Below, one piece after another: positions 55,102 through 64,000 of a DNA stretch of 64,000 nucleotides. Within the stretch, counting starts at the first letter, position 1. Each line of letters starts with the position of its first letter. The notes under the pieces were generated by a model, which saw only the letters and a program-made list of their open reading frames with translations, had not been told where the DNA came from and ran no database searches. Both the position numbers and the translations under genes were made by a program. This DNA is from Akkermansia massiliensis (lineage in GTDB: Bacteria > Verrucomicrobiota > Verrucomicrobiia > Verrucomicrobiales > Akkermansiaceae): contig NZ_JAMGSI010000001.1 of assembly GCF_023516715.1 (NCBI RefSeq), forward strand, positions 496,001 through 560,000. Direction: 5' to 3'.

Positions 55102-55830
55102 ATGTTGCTGCTCAACCCCATTGTCCGAAAAACGTCCGAAAAGCGTTCCCGCTGGTGGACCAAGCTGGCCGGCTTCGGCCTGTGGTCGTTGCTCCAGCCC
55201 ATCTGCATGAGCCTGAATATCCGCTCCATCAAGGAGGAGCACGACGACGTTTACACGGCGCCCTTCCTGGTGGCCCTCTGGCACAACCGCACGACGGTGC
55301 CCGGCTACGCCTGGTCCCTGGCCCAGAAGCCGCTCAAGATGTGCGTGCTCACCAGCGCCAGCAAGGACGGCGCCCTGGTGGAGGCCGTATGCAAACACTT
55401 CGGCTTGGATTCCGTCCGCGGTTCCTCCGGACGGCGGGGAGCCCTGGCCTACATGGAAATGATGAGGAAGGTGCAGGAGGGGGACGTCTGCTTCTGCCTC
55501 ACCCCGGACGGTCCGCAGGGCCCCATTTACCAGGTGCACCACGGCATCATCAAGATGGCCTCCCAGTCCGGGCTTCCCATCGTTCCCGTGTGCATCGAAT
55601 ATGAAAGCTGCTGGAGGCTGAACAAGGCCTGGGACCGCTACGCCATTCCCAAGCCGTGTTCCAACGTGAACATTCTATGGAAAAAGCGCCTGTTCATTCC
55701 TCCGGACGCAACGGATGAGCAGGTAGCGGACTACGCCCGCCTTCTGGCCGGGCTGCTGAGCGAGGGGCTTCCGGACTTCCCGCCACTTAATCAATCATTA
55801 TTATGCAAATCATCGACGGAAAACAGGTAG
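55102..55830 (+). CDS. Lysophospholipid acyltransferase-like protein (DUF374)
   Basis: The 242-residue protein matches DUF374. [15 protein letters not shown] holds the acyltransferase-type His motif (here HN instead of HxxxxD). Also present are [36 protein letters not shown] and [19 protein letters not shown]. The family is thought to acylate lipid A or lysophospholipids. Its last 28 nt overlap folD, so it is translationally linked. A short GAGG upstream of the ATG may be the ribosome binding site. Confidence 0.82.
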   Translation: MLLLNPIVRKTSEKRSRWWTKLAGFGLWSLLQPICMSLNIRSIKEEHDDVYTAPFLVALWHNRTTVPGYAWSLAQKPLKMCVLTSASKDGALVEAVCKHFGLDSVRGSSGRRGALAYMEMMRKVQEGDVCFCLTPDGPQGPIYQVHHGIIKMASQSGLPIVPVCIEYESCWRLNKAWDRYAIPKPCSNVNILWKKRLFIPPDATDEQVADYARLLAGLLSEGLPDFPPLNQSLLCKSSTENR

Positions 55831-56678
55831 CCTCCCAGGTGCTGGAAGAGGTTGGAAAGGACATTGCCCGGCTCAGGGAACAGGGAATAACGCCCGGCCT
55901 GGCCGTGGTTCTGGTGGGGGAGGACCCCGCCTCCCAGGTGTATGTGAATTCCAAGGTGAAAAAATGCGCGGAGCTGGGAATGAACTCCCGTAAAATCGTT
56001 CTCTCCGCGGATGCCTCCCAGGAAGAACTGCTCCAGGTCGTCCGTGACTTGAATGCGGACCCCTCCATCCACGGCATTCTGGTGCAGAGCCCGCCTCCCC
56101 CCCATATCGACGAGGCGGCCGTGGTCCTGGAAATAGACCCCGCCAAGGATGTGGACGGCTTCCACCCGGAGAACGTCGCCAAGCTGGTGCTGGAGGATGA
56201 AACCGGTTTTGTGCCCTGTACCCCGCTGGGCTGCATGAGGCTGTTGCAGGCGGCCGGCATTGAAACGGCGGGCGCGAATGCCGTGGTCATCGGCCGCAGC
56301 ATGATCGTGGGCAAGCCGATGGCCCATCTTCTGATGTCCAAGCAGGCGAACGCCACCGTTACGGTGGCCCACTCCCGCACGAAGAACCTGCCGGAGCTTT
56401 GCCGTTCCGCAGACATCATCGTGGCGGCGATAGGCAGGCCCGCATTTGTGACGGCTGATTTTGTGAAGGACGGCGCCGTGGTGGTGGACGTGGGCATCAA
56501 CCGCGTGGAAGATGCCTCCGCCAAGCGCGGCTACCGGATTGTTGGAGACGTGGCCTATGATGAAGTGGTGCCCAAGTGCCGGGCCATTACCCCCGTGCCC
56601 GGCGGCGTGGGGCCGATGACCATCGCCATGCTGATGGCTAACACGGTCAAGGCCTGCCGCCAGCAGACGGGGGCCTGA
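55803..56678 (+). CDS. folD: Methylenetetrahydrofolate dehydrogenase / cyclohydrolase
   Basis: FolD interconverts 5,10-methylene-THF and 10-formyl-THF. The 291 residues show all landmarks: [20 protein letters not shown] with the catalytic Lys, [45 protein letters not shown] (NADP loop) and [15 protein letters not shown]. It overlaps the DUF374 gene by 28 nt. It links to the glyA domain elsewhere in the window through one-carbon metabolism. Confidence 0.97.
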   Translation: MQIIDGKQVASQVLEEVGKDIARLREQGITPGLAVVLVGEDPASQVYVNSKVKKCAELGMNSRKIVLSADASQEELLQVVRDLNADPSIHGILVQSPPPPHIDEAAVVLEIDPAKDVDGFHPENVAKLVLEDETGFVPCTPLGCMRLLQAAGIETAGANAVVIGRSMIVGKPMAHLLMSKQANATVTVAHSRTKNLPELCRSADIIVAAIGRPAFVTADFVKDGAVVVDVGINRVEDASAKRGYRIVGDVAYDEVVPKCRAITPVPGGVGPMTIAMLMANTVKACRQQTGA

Positions 56679-56744
56679 CGGAGTGCCGTGACGTCCGTTT
56701 TTCTTGTCAAATGAAGGAAAGTAGGGCAGTATTCACTTACCATT

Positions 56745-57527
56745 ATGTCAAGTAAATTACTCGAAGGCAAAGTTGGTGTCGTAATCGGCGTGGCGAACAA
56801 GCGCAGCATCGCGTTCGCAATTGCCAAGGCATGGCATGAAGCGGGCGCAAAGCTCATCTTCAATTATCAGGGCGAACGCCTCAAGGACGGCGTGCTCAAG
56901 CTGGTCCATGAAAACTTCGGCGAAGACGTCCCCGTTTACGATCTGGATGTCAGCAATGATGAATCCATCAATGCATTCTTTGAAAAAGTCCGGGAACACA
57001 CGGACAAGGTGGATTGCATGCTGCATTCCGTGGCTTTTGCCCCGAAGGAAGCCCTTGGCGGCAGTTTCCTGGATACGGGACGCGAGGCGTTCAAGATTTC
57101 CCTGGATATCTCCGCCTACTCCCTGGTGGCCCTTTCCCGCGCCGTGGAGCCCATGATGTCCGACAACGGCAGCATTCTGGCGATGTCCTACCTGGGTTCC
57201 GAAAAGGTGGTGCCGAACTACAACCTGATGGGCGTTTCCAAGGCCGCCCTGGAAGCCTGCACCCGTTATCTGGCGTATGATCTGGGCCGCGCCCGCGGCA
57301 TCCGCGTCAACTGCATCAGCGCGGGCCCCATGCAGACGCTTGCGGCACGCGGCGTTTCCGGCTTTAACACCATGTTCAAGGTGTATGAGGAACATGCCCC
57401 CCTGGGCCGTTCCTGCACGGGCGAGGAACTGGGCGCTACCGGCGTCTTCCTGGCCAGCGACGGCGCAGCCGCGATCACCGGACAGGTGATTTACGTGGAC
57501 GGCGGCTATCAGATCATGGGCATGTAG
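56745..57527 (+). CDS. fabI: Enoyl-[acyl-carrier-protein] reductase (NADH)
   Basis: FabI performs the last reduction in each round of fatty acid elongation. The 260-residue protein is an SDR-type reductase with VVIGVANKRSIAFAIAKAW (atypical nucleotide loop of FabI), LHSVAFAPKEALGG, and the active-site segment SYLGSEKVVPNYNLMGVSKAAL holding Tyr and Lys. AGPMQTLAARG also matches FabI and not FabK, FabL or FabV. A terminator follows at 57563. Confidence 0.96.
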   Translation: MSSKLLEGKVGVVIGVANKRSIAFAIAKAWHEAGAKLIFNYQGERLKDGVLKLVHENFGEDVPVYDLDVSNDESINAFFEKVREHTDKVDCMLHSVAFAPKEALGGSFLDTGREAFKISLDISAYSLVALSRAVEPMMSDNGSILAMSYLGSEKVVPNYNLMGVSKAALEACTRYLAYDLGRARGIRVNCISAGPMQTLAARGVSGFNTMFKVYEEHAPLGRSCTGEELGATGVFLASDGAAAITGQVIYVDGGYQIMGM

Positions 57528-57562
57528 CATTCCCTCCGGGAAAATTTCCCCTTTGTTTCAGG

Positions 57563-57590
57563 CCGTACCGCTTGTCGGTACGGTCTTTTT
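57563..57590 (+). terminator. Intrinsic terminator after fabI
   Basis: CCGTACCG and CGGTACGG form a perfect 8-bp stem (extendable by a G-T pair) with a CTTGT loop, followed by TCTTTTT. It lies 36 bp past the fabI stop. Confidence 0.9.
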
Positions 57591-57678
57591 GCGCTGTTTC
57601 CGCGGGTATGACAGGGATGCGCCATCTCTCCTGTCAAAAATTCTTGTGTTCCGGTGTCTCATTTTTATAAATAAGAAA

Positions 57679-58131
57679 ATGACAGCCTCCCCTCGTTATC
57701 TGTTTAACGGAGAAACGTGCGGCAGCTTGGATGAATTGTTCCTCCGCTACGGGAACTCTTCTCATAAAGCCCATATCTCCCTTGTTGGCGGGGACGGAAT
57801 GCACATGCAGTCCGTTCCGGTGGGTAACGGCCTTTATTATTGCGAGGTGGGGGATGACGCCCATGGCTACGTCTGCCCCCATGAAATGCCGGTTGAGGAA
57901 TTGGAGGAACAATTCCGCCGTTTTGATTCAGGGGAGGATTTCTCCTTTGTGAAGGAAGATTGGAGCTTTTACGAACCTTCCGCCTCCCCGCTTCCGGCGA
58001 TGGTCAAATGGATTGGCGTCGCGGCCCTGATGGATGCCGCCATTGTACTGGCCTTCATCGGGCTTCCGGAGGGCCACACCGTCCATCTTTCCTGCATGCT
58101 GGATACGTTTACCCGTTTTCTGCTCAGTTAA
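57679..58131 (+). CDS. Hypothetical protein with one C-terminal membrane helix
   Basis: The ATG at 57679 (MTASPRYLFNG) gives 150 residues; the open frame upstream overlaps the fabI terminator and is rejected. The N-terminal part is a compact mixed domain (YLFNGETCGSLDELFLRYG, GLYYCEVGDDAHGYVCP), and the C-terminus has a single hydrophobic segment (MVKWIGVAALMDAAIVLAFI). It is convergent with the diacylglycerol kinase-like gene. Not recognised. Confidence 0.6.
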   Translation: MTASPRYLFNGETCGSLDELFLRYGNSSHKAHISLVGGDGMHMQSVPVGNGLYYCEVGDDAHGYVCPHEMPVEELEEQFRRFDSGEDFSFVKEDWSFYEPSASPLPAMVKWIGVAALMDAAIVLAFIGLPEGHTVHLSCMLDTFTRFLLS

Positions 58132-58177
58132 GGCGCGCAGGGGCGGCCTGTTGAAGGAAGCCTTTTGCGGCTCCTCT

Positions 58178-59035
58178 TCAGGGGGCGAGTACCTTCAGCG
58201 TGCCGTGGCGCGTGATGCGGACCGGGGCGTTGCCCATATAATCGCCGTCCAGTTCACAGGCGGCCTGTCCGGCGGAAATGACGGTTCCCCCCGTCATCCG
58301 GATATATTCAAAGGAGCCGTTCCGCCGGGAATGGAAGCCTCCGTGGACGGCGGCCATCAGGCATTCCCCGATGATGGAGGGAATGGAATGTTTGAAAACC
58401 ACGGCGTCCAGAAGACCGTCGTCATTATCCGCTTCCGCAAAGAAATTCAGCGGTCCGCCGTACCTGCGCCCGTTGCCGAAGAGGATGGAACGGCCTGCCA
58501 CCACCCGCCCGTCATCCGTGGACAGGGTCAGCCGGGGCTGCCGCTCCGTGCAAACCCGGGCGCCGGCAATGACGTAGGCGAAGGCCTTCCATTTCTTTTT
58601 CATTTCCCACGTGGTCAGTTCCACGGCACGGGCGTCCGCGCCTATGCCCGCCATCTGGAGAAAGGGCTGCCCGTTGAAGGCGAACAGGTCCACGTCCCTG
58701 GGACGTCCCGCATTCAGAACATGCAGAGCATGGTCAAAATCCTGCCGGATACCGATTTCACGGGAGAAGACGTTCATGGTTCCCGCGGGGAAGGGGGCCA
58801 GCGCCGTTTCCGTATTGCAGAGGGCCCTGGCCGCCACGCCCAGCGTGCCGTCCCCGCCCGCCACGGCCACGACGGGAGTTCCGGAATCCGCCCGGGCGGC
58901 CAGGTGGCGCAGCATGTCTTCCCTGCTTTCCGGCTCAATGACGTCAAAAAGATCCCGGTGGCCGTCCAGCCAGCGGCGGAAGCGGTCGGCCCTGGCGCTG
59001 CGCGCCGTATTATTGAAAAACAGGGGAATCCTCAT
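58178..59035 (-). CDS. Diacylglycerol kinase family protein
   Basis: The 285-residue protein belongs to the DagK/YegS/sphingosine-kinase-like fold. The nucleotide motif VAVAGGDGTLG lies at about residues 55-66, then FPAGTMNVFSREIGI and QMAGIGADARAV. The glycine-rich LFGNGRRYGGPL and the acidic DDGLLDAVVF (C-terminal) are also typical. Such proteins phosphorylate diacylglycerol or related lipids. Start and stop overlap by 4 nt with the transglutaminase-like gene upstream, so they are co-translated. Confidence 0.85.
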   Translation of the reverse strand: MRIPLFFNNTARSARADRFRRWLDGHRDLFDVIEPESREDMLRHLAARADSGTPVVAVAGGDGTLGVAARALCNTETALAPFPAGTMNVFSREIGIRQDFDHALHVLNAGRPRDVDLFAFNGQPFLQMAGIGADARAVELTTWEMKKKWKAFAYVIAGARVCTERQPRLTLSTDDGRVVAGRSILFGNGRRYGGPLNFFAEADNDDGLLDAVVFKHSIPSIIGECLMAAVHGGFHSRRNGSFEYIRMTGGTVISAGQAACELDGDYMGNAPVRITRHGTLKVLAP

Positions 59036-60171
59036 GGAGCGGTCACGGAGAAATTCAAAATCTGCACCGGGGCTTCCGTATGGGCCACGGGTTCATGGCG
59101 CACTGTTCCGTCGGGCAGCATGAATTCCAGAATGCCGCGGGAGACGTTGTCCGGCAGGCGCACTTCCAGAAACTTCCTCATGTCGTCGGATGGGCCGGGG
59201 GTGGTGCCTTCCGCCAGGACTTTCCCTTCTTCCGACTTGAGAACGACGCGCAGGGGCAGTCTTCTGCCGCTGCCTTCCTTCCCATCCCTGATATCCAGCA
59301 TCAGCCTGCTGCCCGGCAGGTACTCCGGCTGTGCCGCCACCCAGTCCGACGCCAGTTTCATATAACGGTCCGTGATCCTGACGGCGGGGACGGTCCGGCT
59401 TTCCGGAGGGAAGGTCAGCGCGCGCCTTTTTTCGTCGTAGCGGGCTTCCCAGATCAGCGGGAAGAACTCTCCGGCGCCCTCCTTCTTCCAGGAGGTGGCG
59501 TAAATGGCGTTCTCCGGTTTGCGGGGGTCCAGCATGCTGATGGCGGACATCACCCACGGGGTGTTGAAATCCTTCTCGTTGTACTCCAGCATTTTCCATT
59601 CCCCGTCACACCAGGCTTCCACCCAGTTGTGGTTGCCGCGCACATGGTTCCAGGTAAGGACGCCGGCCATGCGGGCCGGAATGCCCACGGAGCGGAGCGC
59701 GCAGACGAGCAGGATGCTCTGGCCCGTGCAGGAAACCTTGCCGGATTGCAGGGATTCCTTCACCCCCTGGTGAGGAACCCTTCTTTCCGTGGAATAGCGC
59801 ACATTCAGGGTTTTCTGGATGCAGGAGGCAATCGTGAGGGCGGCTTCCCGGCCCGTCTTGCATGCGGAAACCAGCGGCGCAAAGAGGTTGTGGAACTGTT
59901 CCCGCCATTCGTCGCGCGGCTCGTTGACCACGGCATAGGGGAGCACGTTGTTTTCATAAAGCTCCCACGGAACCTTGCCGGCCCAGGGGAACTGGCTGCG
60001 GGCGTCCAGCGCCAGGCGGACTTCCCGGTCCAGCCGTTCTTCCGTAATCGTTTCCCTGTCCTGCGCGGGCATGTAGGCGCGCAGGAATTCCACTCCGTCC
60101 GGAATGGCGTCATGGGCGGCGCAGAGAGCGGCGGTCAGGCCCAGGAGAAGGGCGGAAGGCAGCGGATTCAT
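59032..60171 (-). CDS. Secreted transglutaminase-like protein
   Basis: The product (379 residues from the ATG at 60171) has a signal peptide (LLGLTAALCAAH). The transglutaminase-like core shows the catalytic Cys in GKVSCTGQSILLV, the His in RGNHNWVEAWCDG, and an acidic segment LEYNEKDFNTP where the third residue should lie. The C-terminal ~130 residues are beta-rich. Such domains often act as peptidases or amidases outside the cell. It overlaps the kinase gene by 4 nt and follows dus by 12 nt. Confidence 0.8.
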   Translation of the reverse strand: MNPLPSALLLGLTAALCAAHDAIPDGVEFLRAYMPAQDRETITEERLDREVRLALDARSQFPWAGKVPWELYENNVLPYAVVNEPRDEWREQFHNLFAPLVSACKTGREAALTIASCIQKTLNVRYSTERRVPHQGVKESLQSGKVSCTGQSILLVCALRSVGIPARMAGVLTWNHVRGNHNWVEAWCDGEWKMLEYNEKDFNTPWVMSAISMLDPRKPENAIYATSWKKEGAGEFFPLIWEARYDEKRRALTFPPESRTVPAVRITDRYMKLASDWVAAQPEYLPGSRLMLDIRDGKEGSGRRLPLRVVLKSEEGKVLAEGTTPGPSDDMRKFLEVRLPDNVSRGILEFMLPDGTVRHEPVAHTEAPVQILNFSVTAP

Positions 60172-60183
60172 GAACACCGGAAT

Positions 60184-61242
60184 TCATACCTGAATTCCGG
60201 GAGGGAGACAAGCTTCCTCTTGCGCAAGTAGGGCATGGAAATGGGCGAACAGGTGCGTGTCTTCCGGCGGCGTGGGGGCAAACGGGGCGTCATTGTCCAG
60301 GATATCCTCGCAAATGCGCATGAAATCGCGGGAGGTTTTCGCCCTTTTCATGTAATGGTCAAAGGAATAGGGAAGCCCGCGCGCGGTGTAAACCAGGTAT
60401 TTTTTCATGCGGTGGATGTGTTTTTCCTCCACATAACGCTCCTGCATTTCCAGCGTGCGCTCATGGAGGCGGCGGATGTAATGCAGCACGTCCCGGAAGG
60501 TGGGGGAAGCAGGGACTCTACCCTGGAAACGGTCGTGAAGCTGGGAAAATATCCATGGATTGCGCAGGGCCGCGCGCCCGATCATCAGGCCTGCGGGCCG
60601 GGCCAGCCGCACCCACGCGTCCGCCGTGGCCGCATCCACAATGTTGCCGTTGGCGACCACCGGACAGTCCAGCGCTTCCACGGCCCATTTTACCCATTCC
60701 GGATGCACCGGGGAGCGGTAGCCTTCCCGTACGGTGCGGGCGTGGATGCACACCCTGTCCGGGGTGTGGGCGGCAATCACGGGGAGAATGCGTTCAAACT
60801 CGTCCGGATTCTCGTATCCCAGGCGGCATTTGACGGTGAAGGCCCCGGCGGGAAGAACGTCCCGGAGCGCGCCCAGGGCCGCGTCCATGGCCTTCAGGGA
60901 GCGCAGCATGCCCCCTCCGGCGTTTCTCCTGCACACCATCGGGGCGGGGCAGCCCATGTTCAGGTCCACCCCCGCGCAGTCGTGCTCCATCAGGGCCAGC
61001 GCGTCCCTCGCCAGGTACTCCGGCTCATGGCCCACGAGCTGGCCGTAAATGGGGCGCCCCGTGGGATTTTCATCAATGGAGCGCAGGATGTATGGCGACA
61101 TCTTTTTATGATGGGCCACCGTTCTGAAATACTCCGTGATGAAATAATCCGGCAGTGAATTCAAGTCCTTCAACGTCTTGAGGAAAGCCAGATCCGTCAC
61201 ATCTTTCATGGGGGCCAGGGCCAGGAGCATGCGCCTGTGCAT
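60184..61242 (-). CDS. dus: tRNA-dihydrouridine synthase
   Basis: Dus enzymes reduce uridines in tRNA D-loops with FMN. From the ATG at 61242 the product is 352 residues. Family motifs are LLALAPMKDVTDLAF, YGQLVGHEP, VDLNMGCPAP, RRNAGGGMLRS with the catalytic Cys position taken from the CRRNAGG loop, VKCRLGYE, VCIHARTVREGY, VVANGNI and LMIGRAALRNPWIF. Which Dus subtype it is cannot be told by eye. It is divergent from ispH, with 70 bp between starts. Confidence 0.9.
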   Translation of the reverse strand: MHRRMLLALAPMKDVTDLAFLKTLKDLNSLPDYFITEYFRTVAHHKKMSPYILRSIDENPTGRPIYGQLVGHEPEYLARDALALMEHDCAGVDLNMGCPAPMVCRRNAGGGMLRSLKAMDAALGALRDVLPAGAFTVKCRLGYENPDEFERILPVIAAHTPDRVCIHARTVREGYRSPVHPEWVKWAVEALDCPVVANGNIVDAATADAWVRLARPAGLMIGRAALRNPWIFSQLHDRFQGRVPASPTFRDVLHYIRRLHERTLEMQERYVEEKHIHRMKKYLVYTARGLPYSFDHYMKRAKTSRDFMRICEDILDNDAPFAPTPPEDTHLFAHFHALLAQEEACLPPGIQV

Positions 61243-61312
61243 ACCGTGAAAAGCCCCGGTTGGCAAGCTGTGATTGTCTTGACGAAAGAAGGAAAGTGTG
61301 GAAGCTGTGAGC

Positions 61313-62512
61313 ATGAATCAGGACTCAACCCGCAAAGCCAGAGTGAATGTGAGACGAGCCGAGGTGATGGAACAGGTGGAGAAGGAAATCCAGCAGCATT
61401 ACCAGAGTGAATTGATTTCCCATATCCGGTCTGCGGGCAACGTGTACAACCTGGGCCACACGGAATTTTTCCTGGCGAGGGAGTTTGGATTCTGCAACGG
61501 CGTGCGCCGCGCCATAGACATAGCGTATGCGGCCCGCAGGGTGTTCCCGGACCGGCGGATTTTCCTGATCGGGGACATCATCCACAATCCGGAGGTAAAC
61601 CGGCAGCTGGAGGAAATGGGCATTCAGAAGCTTCCCTGGAAGCAGCTTGATTCCTCCTATGACCGGATTGCCGCGGACGACGTGGTGATTATTCCCGCGT
61701 TCGGCGTGCCCACTCCCTTCATGGATGCGCTGGAGGAAAAGGGCGTGCAGATTGTGGACACGACCTGCGGGGACGTGATGAAGGTCTGGAAAAGGGTGAA
61801 GAATTACGCCGCCATGGGGATTACCTCCATCATTCACGGCAAGGCCACCCATGAGGAAACCAGCGCCACGGCCTCCCGGGCCCTGGGGGAACGGGGAAAG
61901 GGGAAATACCTGGTGGTTTACGATCTGGAGGACGCCCGCATCCTGTGCGACTACATGCTGGGCCGCGGAGACCGCGAGGCGTTCCTGAAACGGTTTGAAG
62001 GCTGTTATTCCCCGGGATTCGATCCGGACCGGGATCTGGAGGAAGTGGGCATCGCCAACCAGACCACCATGCTGAAGACGGAGACGCAGACGCTCCAGAG
62101 GATGGTGAAGGACGCCGTCGTCCAGAGGGACGGGGACGATGATAATTTTTATGTGTTCGACACTATTTGCGGCGCTACCCAGGACCGCCAGGACGCCCTG
62201 TACGAGCTGTTGAAGAACCCTCTGGACGTCATGTTCGTGGTGGGCGGCTACAATAGTTCCAACACCACGCACCTGGTGGATATCGCCAAGGAGCATGTGC
62301 CCACGTATTTCATTGAATCCGCAGAAAGCATCAAATCCATCCAGTACGTGGATGCCTTTGACACGGAAACGCGGGAAGTCCGCCGCATGACCACGGAACC
62401 GGTGGTGCAGAATCTGGGCAAATCCCTGAAGGTGGGGATTACGGCGGGCGCTTCATGCCCGGCCAACCTGATTGAGGCCACTATCCTGCGCATTGCAGAA
62501 TTGCGCAAGTAG
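61313..62512 (+). CDS. ispH: 4-hydroxy-3-methylbut-2-enyl diphosphate reductase
   Basis: IspH is the last enzyme of the non-mevalonate isoprenoid pathway and yields IPP and DMAPP. The three cluster cysteines are in REFGFCNGVRRAI, VDTTCGDVMKVW and GITAGASCPANLIE, and the substrate motifs HGKATHEE and VVGGYNSSNTTHL are intact. The ATG at 61313 gives about 399 residues, longer than E. coli IspH (316). The excess is an N-terminal ~50-residue extension and a middle stretch near residue 190-240. This long form is seen in cyanobacteria and relatives. Confidence 0.94.
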   Translation: MNQDSTRKARVNVRRAEVMEQVEKEIQQHYQSELISHIRSAGNVYNLGHTEFFLAREFGFCNGVRRAIDIAYAARRVFPDRRIFLIGDIIHNPEVNRQLEEMGIQKLPWKQLDSSYDRIAADDVVIIPAFGVPTPFMDALEEKGVQIVDTTCGDVMKVWKRVKNYAAMGITSIIHGKATHEETSATASRALGERGKGKYLVVYDLEDARILCDYMLGRGDREAFLKRFEGCYSPGFDPDRDLEEVGIANQTTMLKTETQTLQRMVKDAVVQRDGDDDNFYVFDTICGATQDRQDALYELLKNPLDVMFVVGGYNSSNTTHLVDIAKEHVPTYFIESAESIKSIQYVDAFDTETREVRRMTTEPVVQNLGKSLKVGITAGASCPANLIEATILRIAELRK

Positions 62513-62673
62513 CGGCGCGCATCCGGAGCTGGAGGGATGCGGAGAAATGGGCACGCCTTCCACCGGGAAGGCATCTGCCGTTTTTCTCACGAAAACGGAG
62601 CGGTGGCCGAACCCGCGGGAGAGGAAAACAGAGAAACAGGAATACGGCGGAAAACGGCGCCGGGCGGGACTCC

Positions 62674-62895
62674 TTAATTTTCCAGGTCTTCCGGGGTGAC
62701 GGAACGCTGTTCCCGGGAGGCAAGCAGTACGGCCTGTTCCACGACGTACTCCGTATTGGAGTCGAAACGGTAGGCGTTGCAGTTGGGACACACGGCAGTG
62801 GTCAGGGACACGATGGAGCCGCAGGCTTCGCAAACCTTGAAGTCCCCGGGACGGTCAATAATCAGTTTGGCTTTATCCAGGCGGGATTGCTGCAT
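62674..62895 (-). CDS. Small zinc-ribbon protein (73 aa)
   Basis: The ATG at 62895 opens a 73-residue protein with a zinc ribbon: CEACGS and CPNCNAYRFD. The frame is open further upstream but runs through the rpsT terminator and gene, so this start is chosen. The C-terminal part is helical. It lies just past the rpsT terminator on the same strand; read-through may express it. Such small ribbons are often nucleic-acid or ribosome-associated, but the function is unknown. Confidence 0.65.
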   Translation of the reverse strand: MQQSRLDKAKLIIDRPGDFKVCEACGSIVSLTTAVCPNCNAYRFDSNTEYVVEQAVLLASREQRSVTPEDLEN

Positions 62896-62904
62896 GGGAG
62901 GGGA

Positions 62905-62940
62905 AAATAAAACAAGCCGCTCAGCAGAACAGAGCGGCTT
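62905..62940 (-). terminator. Intrinsic terminator of rpsT
   Basis: AAGCCGCTC and GAGCGGCTT form a perfect 9-bp stem with a 9-base loop, 34 bp past the rpsT stop. On the minus strand it runs into GTTTTATTTT, a clear T-tract. Confidence 0.9.
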
Positions 62941-62974
62941 GCCATAAAGATCGTCAGAAAACCGAAGTGAAAAC

Positions 62975-63238
62975 TCAGGCGATTTTTGCGATGGCCTTGG
63001 CGGCCTTGCTCTTGTAGTTGGCGGCGCGGTTGGCGGGAATGGTGCCCACCTTGGCGGCCTTGTCAACGGCGGAGGAGAAAGTGTTATAGGCAACGGCAGC
63101 GGCTTCCTTGTCAGACGTTTCCACCGCAGTGGCAATCTTCTTGCGGAGGGTCTTCAGCTTGGAGGACACAGCGCGGTTGCGGGCGGTGCGGGTTTCTGTC
63201 TGACGGATGCGCTTGAGTGCGGATTTGGTATTGGCCAT
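62975..63238 (-). CDS. rpsT: 30S ribosomal protein S20
   Basis: S20 binds 16S rRNA near the base of the small subunit. The 87-residue, very basic, Ala/Lys-rich helical protein starts with the family hallmark MANTKSALKRIRQ and has RNRAVSSKLKTLRKKI and KAAKVGTIPANRAANYKSK. It has its own promoter and terminator, so it is a single-gene unit. Confidence 0.97.
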   Translation of the reverse strand: MANTKSALKRIRQTETRTARNRAVSSKLKTLRKKIATAVETSDKEAAAVAYNTFSSAVDKAAKVGTIPANRAANYKSKAAKAIAKIA

Positions 63239-63278
63239 GTTTTAAAAGAGGTTCGGTTTCCGTTTCGAGGTGGCAGAA

Positions 63279-63306
63279 ACATTAGAATAACAGGACAAAA
63301 TGTCAA
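63279..63306 (-). promoter_or_regulatory. rpsT promoter
   Basis: On the minus strand, TTGACA (63301-63306, perfect consensus) and TAATGT (63279-63284) are 16 bp apart, giving a leader of about 35 nt before rpsT. The surrounding bases are AT-rich, as expected for a strong ribosomal protein promoter. Confidence 0.6.
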
Positions 63307-63399
63307 GCTCTTGATATATTTTTTAAGGCATTCCTCCTAAGCGCGGGCAGACTGCGGGCTTTACCGGAAAAAGGGTTTGTGGCATCCTGTGCCTCCGTT

Positions 63400-64000
63400 A
63401 TGAAGAAACGCGTGGATTTGCCTGAAAAAAAATATGAAGGATATATTTTTGATCTGGACGGCACCCTGGTGGACAGCATGCCGCTCCATTACAAGGCATG
63501 GCGCAAGGCCCTGGCCCGTGCGGGGGCGCCGGACCGCGTGTTCCTGGCGGATGAATTTTATTCCTGCGGCGGTAAATCCGCCAACGACGTGGTGCGTTTT
63601 CTGAATGAACGGTACGGCATGCACATGGATGCTGCTTCTACCGCTGCGGACAAGCGCCGAATTTATCTGGAAATGCTGGAAGAGGAGGGCATGCAGCCCA
63701 TCCGGGAGGTGGTGGAATTCGTGCATTCCCTGGGAGACGCCCCCAAGGCGATCGCCACGGGAAGCGCCATGCCGGGAGCGTCCCGGACGCTGGCCGCCGC
63801 CGGACTTTCAGGTCTCTTTGACGTGATTCTGACGCCGGATGAAGTGGAGCATGGCAAGCCTGCGCCGGACATGTTCCTGAAAGCGGCGGAACTTCTGGGG
63901 GCATCCCCGGACCGCTGCGTGGTTTTTGAAGACGCGGAACCCGGCATGGAGGCCGCCGCAGCCGCCGGAATGGACTGCGTGCACGTCCGCCGCGCGTCCC
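63400..64000 (+). CDS. HAD-superfamily phosphatase / beta-phosphoglucomutase-like (partial)
   Basis: The gene runs off the right edge, leaving 200 residues. It is a HAD subfamily I hydrolase: motif I is IFDLDGTLVDS (nucleophile and acid/base Asp), motif II is AIATGSAM, motif III includes the Lys in EHGKPAPDMF, and motif IV is VVFEDAEPGMEAAAAAGM. A four-helix cap lies between residues ~30 and 95. Such enzymes hydrolyse sugar phosphates or isomerise beta-glucose-1-phosphate. It is divergent from rpsT. Confidence 0.85.
   Translation, partial: MKKRVDLPEKKYEGYIFDLDGTLVDSMPLHYKAWRKALARAGAPDRVFLADEFYSCGGKSANDVVRFLNERYGMHMDAASTAADKRRIYLEMLEEEGMQPIREVVEFVHSLGDAPKAIATGSAMPGASRTLAAAGLSGLFDVILTPDEVEHGKPAPDMFLKAAELLGASPDRCVVFEDAEPGMEAAAAAGMDCVHVRRAS

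Overview
The window is a dense, gene-rich piece of a bacterial chromosome with visibly high G+C content. Protein style, gene order and secretory features suggest an Akkermansia-like member of the Verrucomicrobiota. That assignment is recognition and inference; no database search was run. There are no rRNA or tRNA genes, insertion sequences, prophage or CRISPR arrays that I can see. All function calls come from reading translated sequence.

Layout. (1) 95-1140, minus: a secreted DUF3472 protein followed by a 50-residue membrane peptide. (2) 1518-14425, minus: an eleven-gene respiratory complex I operon in the order nuoD-E-F-G-H-I-J-K-L-M-N, with no nuoA, nuoB or nuoC in the window. NuoH and NuoJ carry extra segments, and NuoM lacks a normally conserved membrane lysine. 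(3) 15103-19015: a secreted polysaccharide deacetylase, then a Na+/H+ antiporter-like protein and riboflavin synthase. (4) 19141-19944: an AT-rich, probably acquired gene with a HEPN-like motif, next to prmA and malQ. (5) 23136-31643: a lipoprotein, rimO and nfeD, then the dnaG-rpoD macromolecular synthesis pair. RpoD has a long histone H1-like Lys/Ala/Pro tail. A VanX-like dipeptidase follows. (6) 31739-35042: a DoxD-DoxA fusion, small hypothetical proteins and a two-gene lipase unit. (7) 35177-39259, minus: a fused RpiB-serine hydroxymethyltransferase and a Prc-type protease, each with its own terminator. (8) 39822-45765: cdsA, hrpB and a PiT phosphate transporter fused to a PhoU-like domain. 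(9) 45811-46160: two tandem candidate small RNAs. Each is a folded 5' domain followed by the same 18-nt sequence and then an intrinsic terminator. I consider this the most interesting signal in the window. (10) 46284-57527: a thioredoxin-fold protein without its cysteines, CCA nucleotidyltransferase, a GH13 enzyme, a secretin with TPRs, an AsmA-like protein, a DUF374 acyltransferase, folD and fabI. (11) 57679-64000: a small membrane protein, a diacylglycerol kinase-like protein, a transglutaminase-like protein, Dus, IspH, a zinc-ribbon protein, rpsT and the start of a HAD phosphatase.

How it works together. Most of the window is core physiology: respiration (nuo), replication priming and transcription (dnaG, rpoD), translation and RNA modification (prmA, rimO, cca, dus, rpsT), lipids and isoprenoids (cdsA, DUF374, fabI, dagK-like, ispH), one-carbon metabolism (glyA domain, folD), glycogen or maltodextrin use (malQ, GH13) and envelope biogenesis (secretin, AsmA-like, Prc, NfeD). 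Clearly accessory material is limited to the AT-rich HEPN-like gene and possibly the lipase unit.
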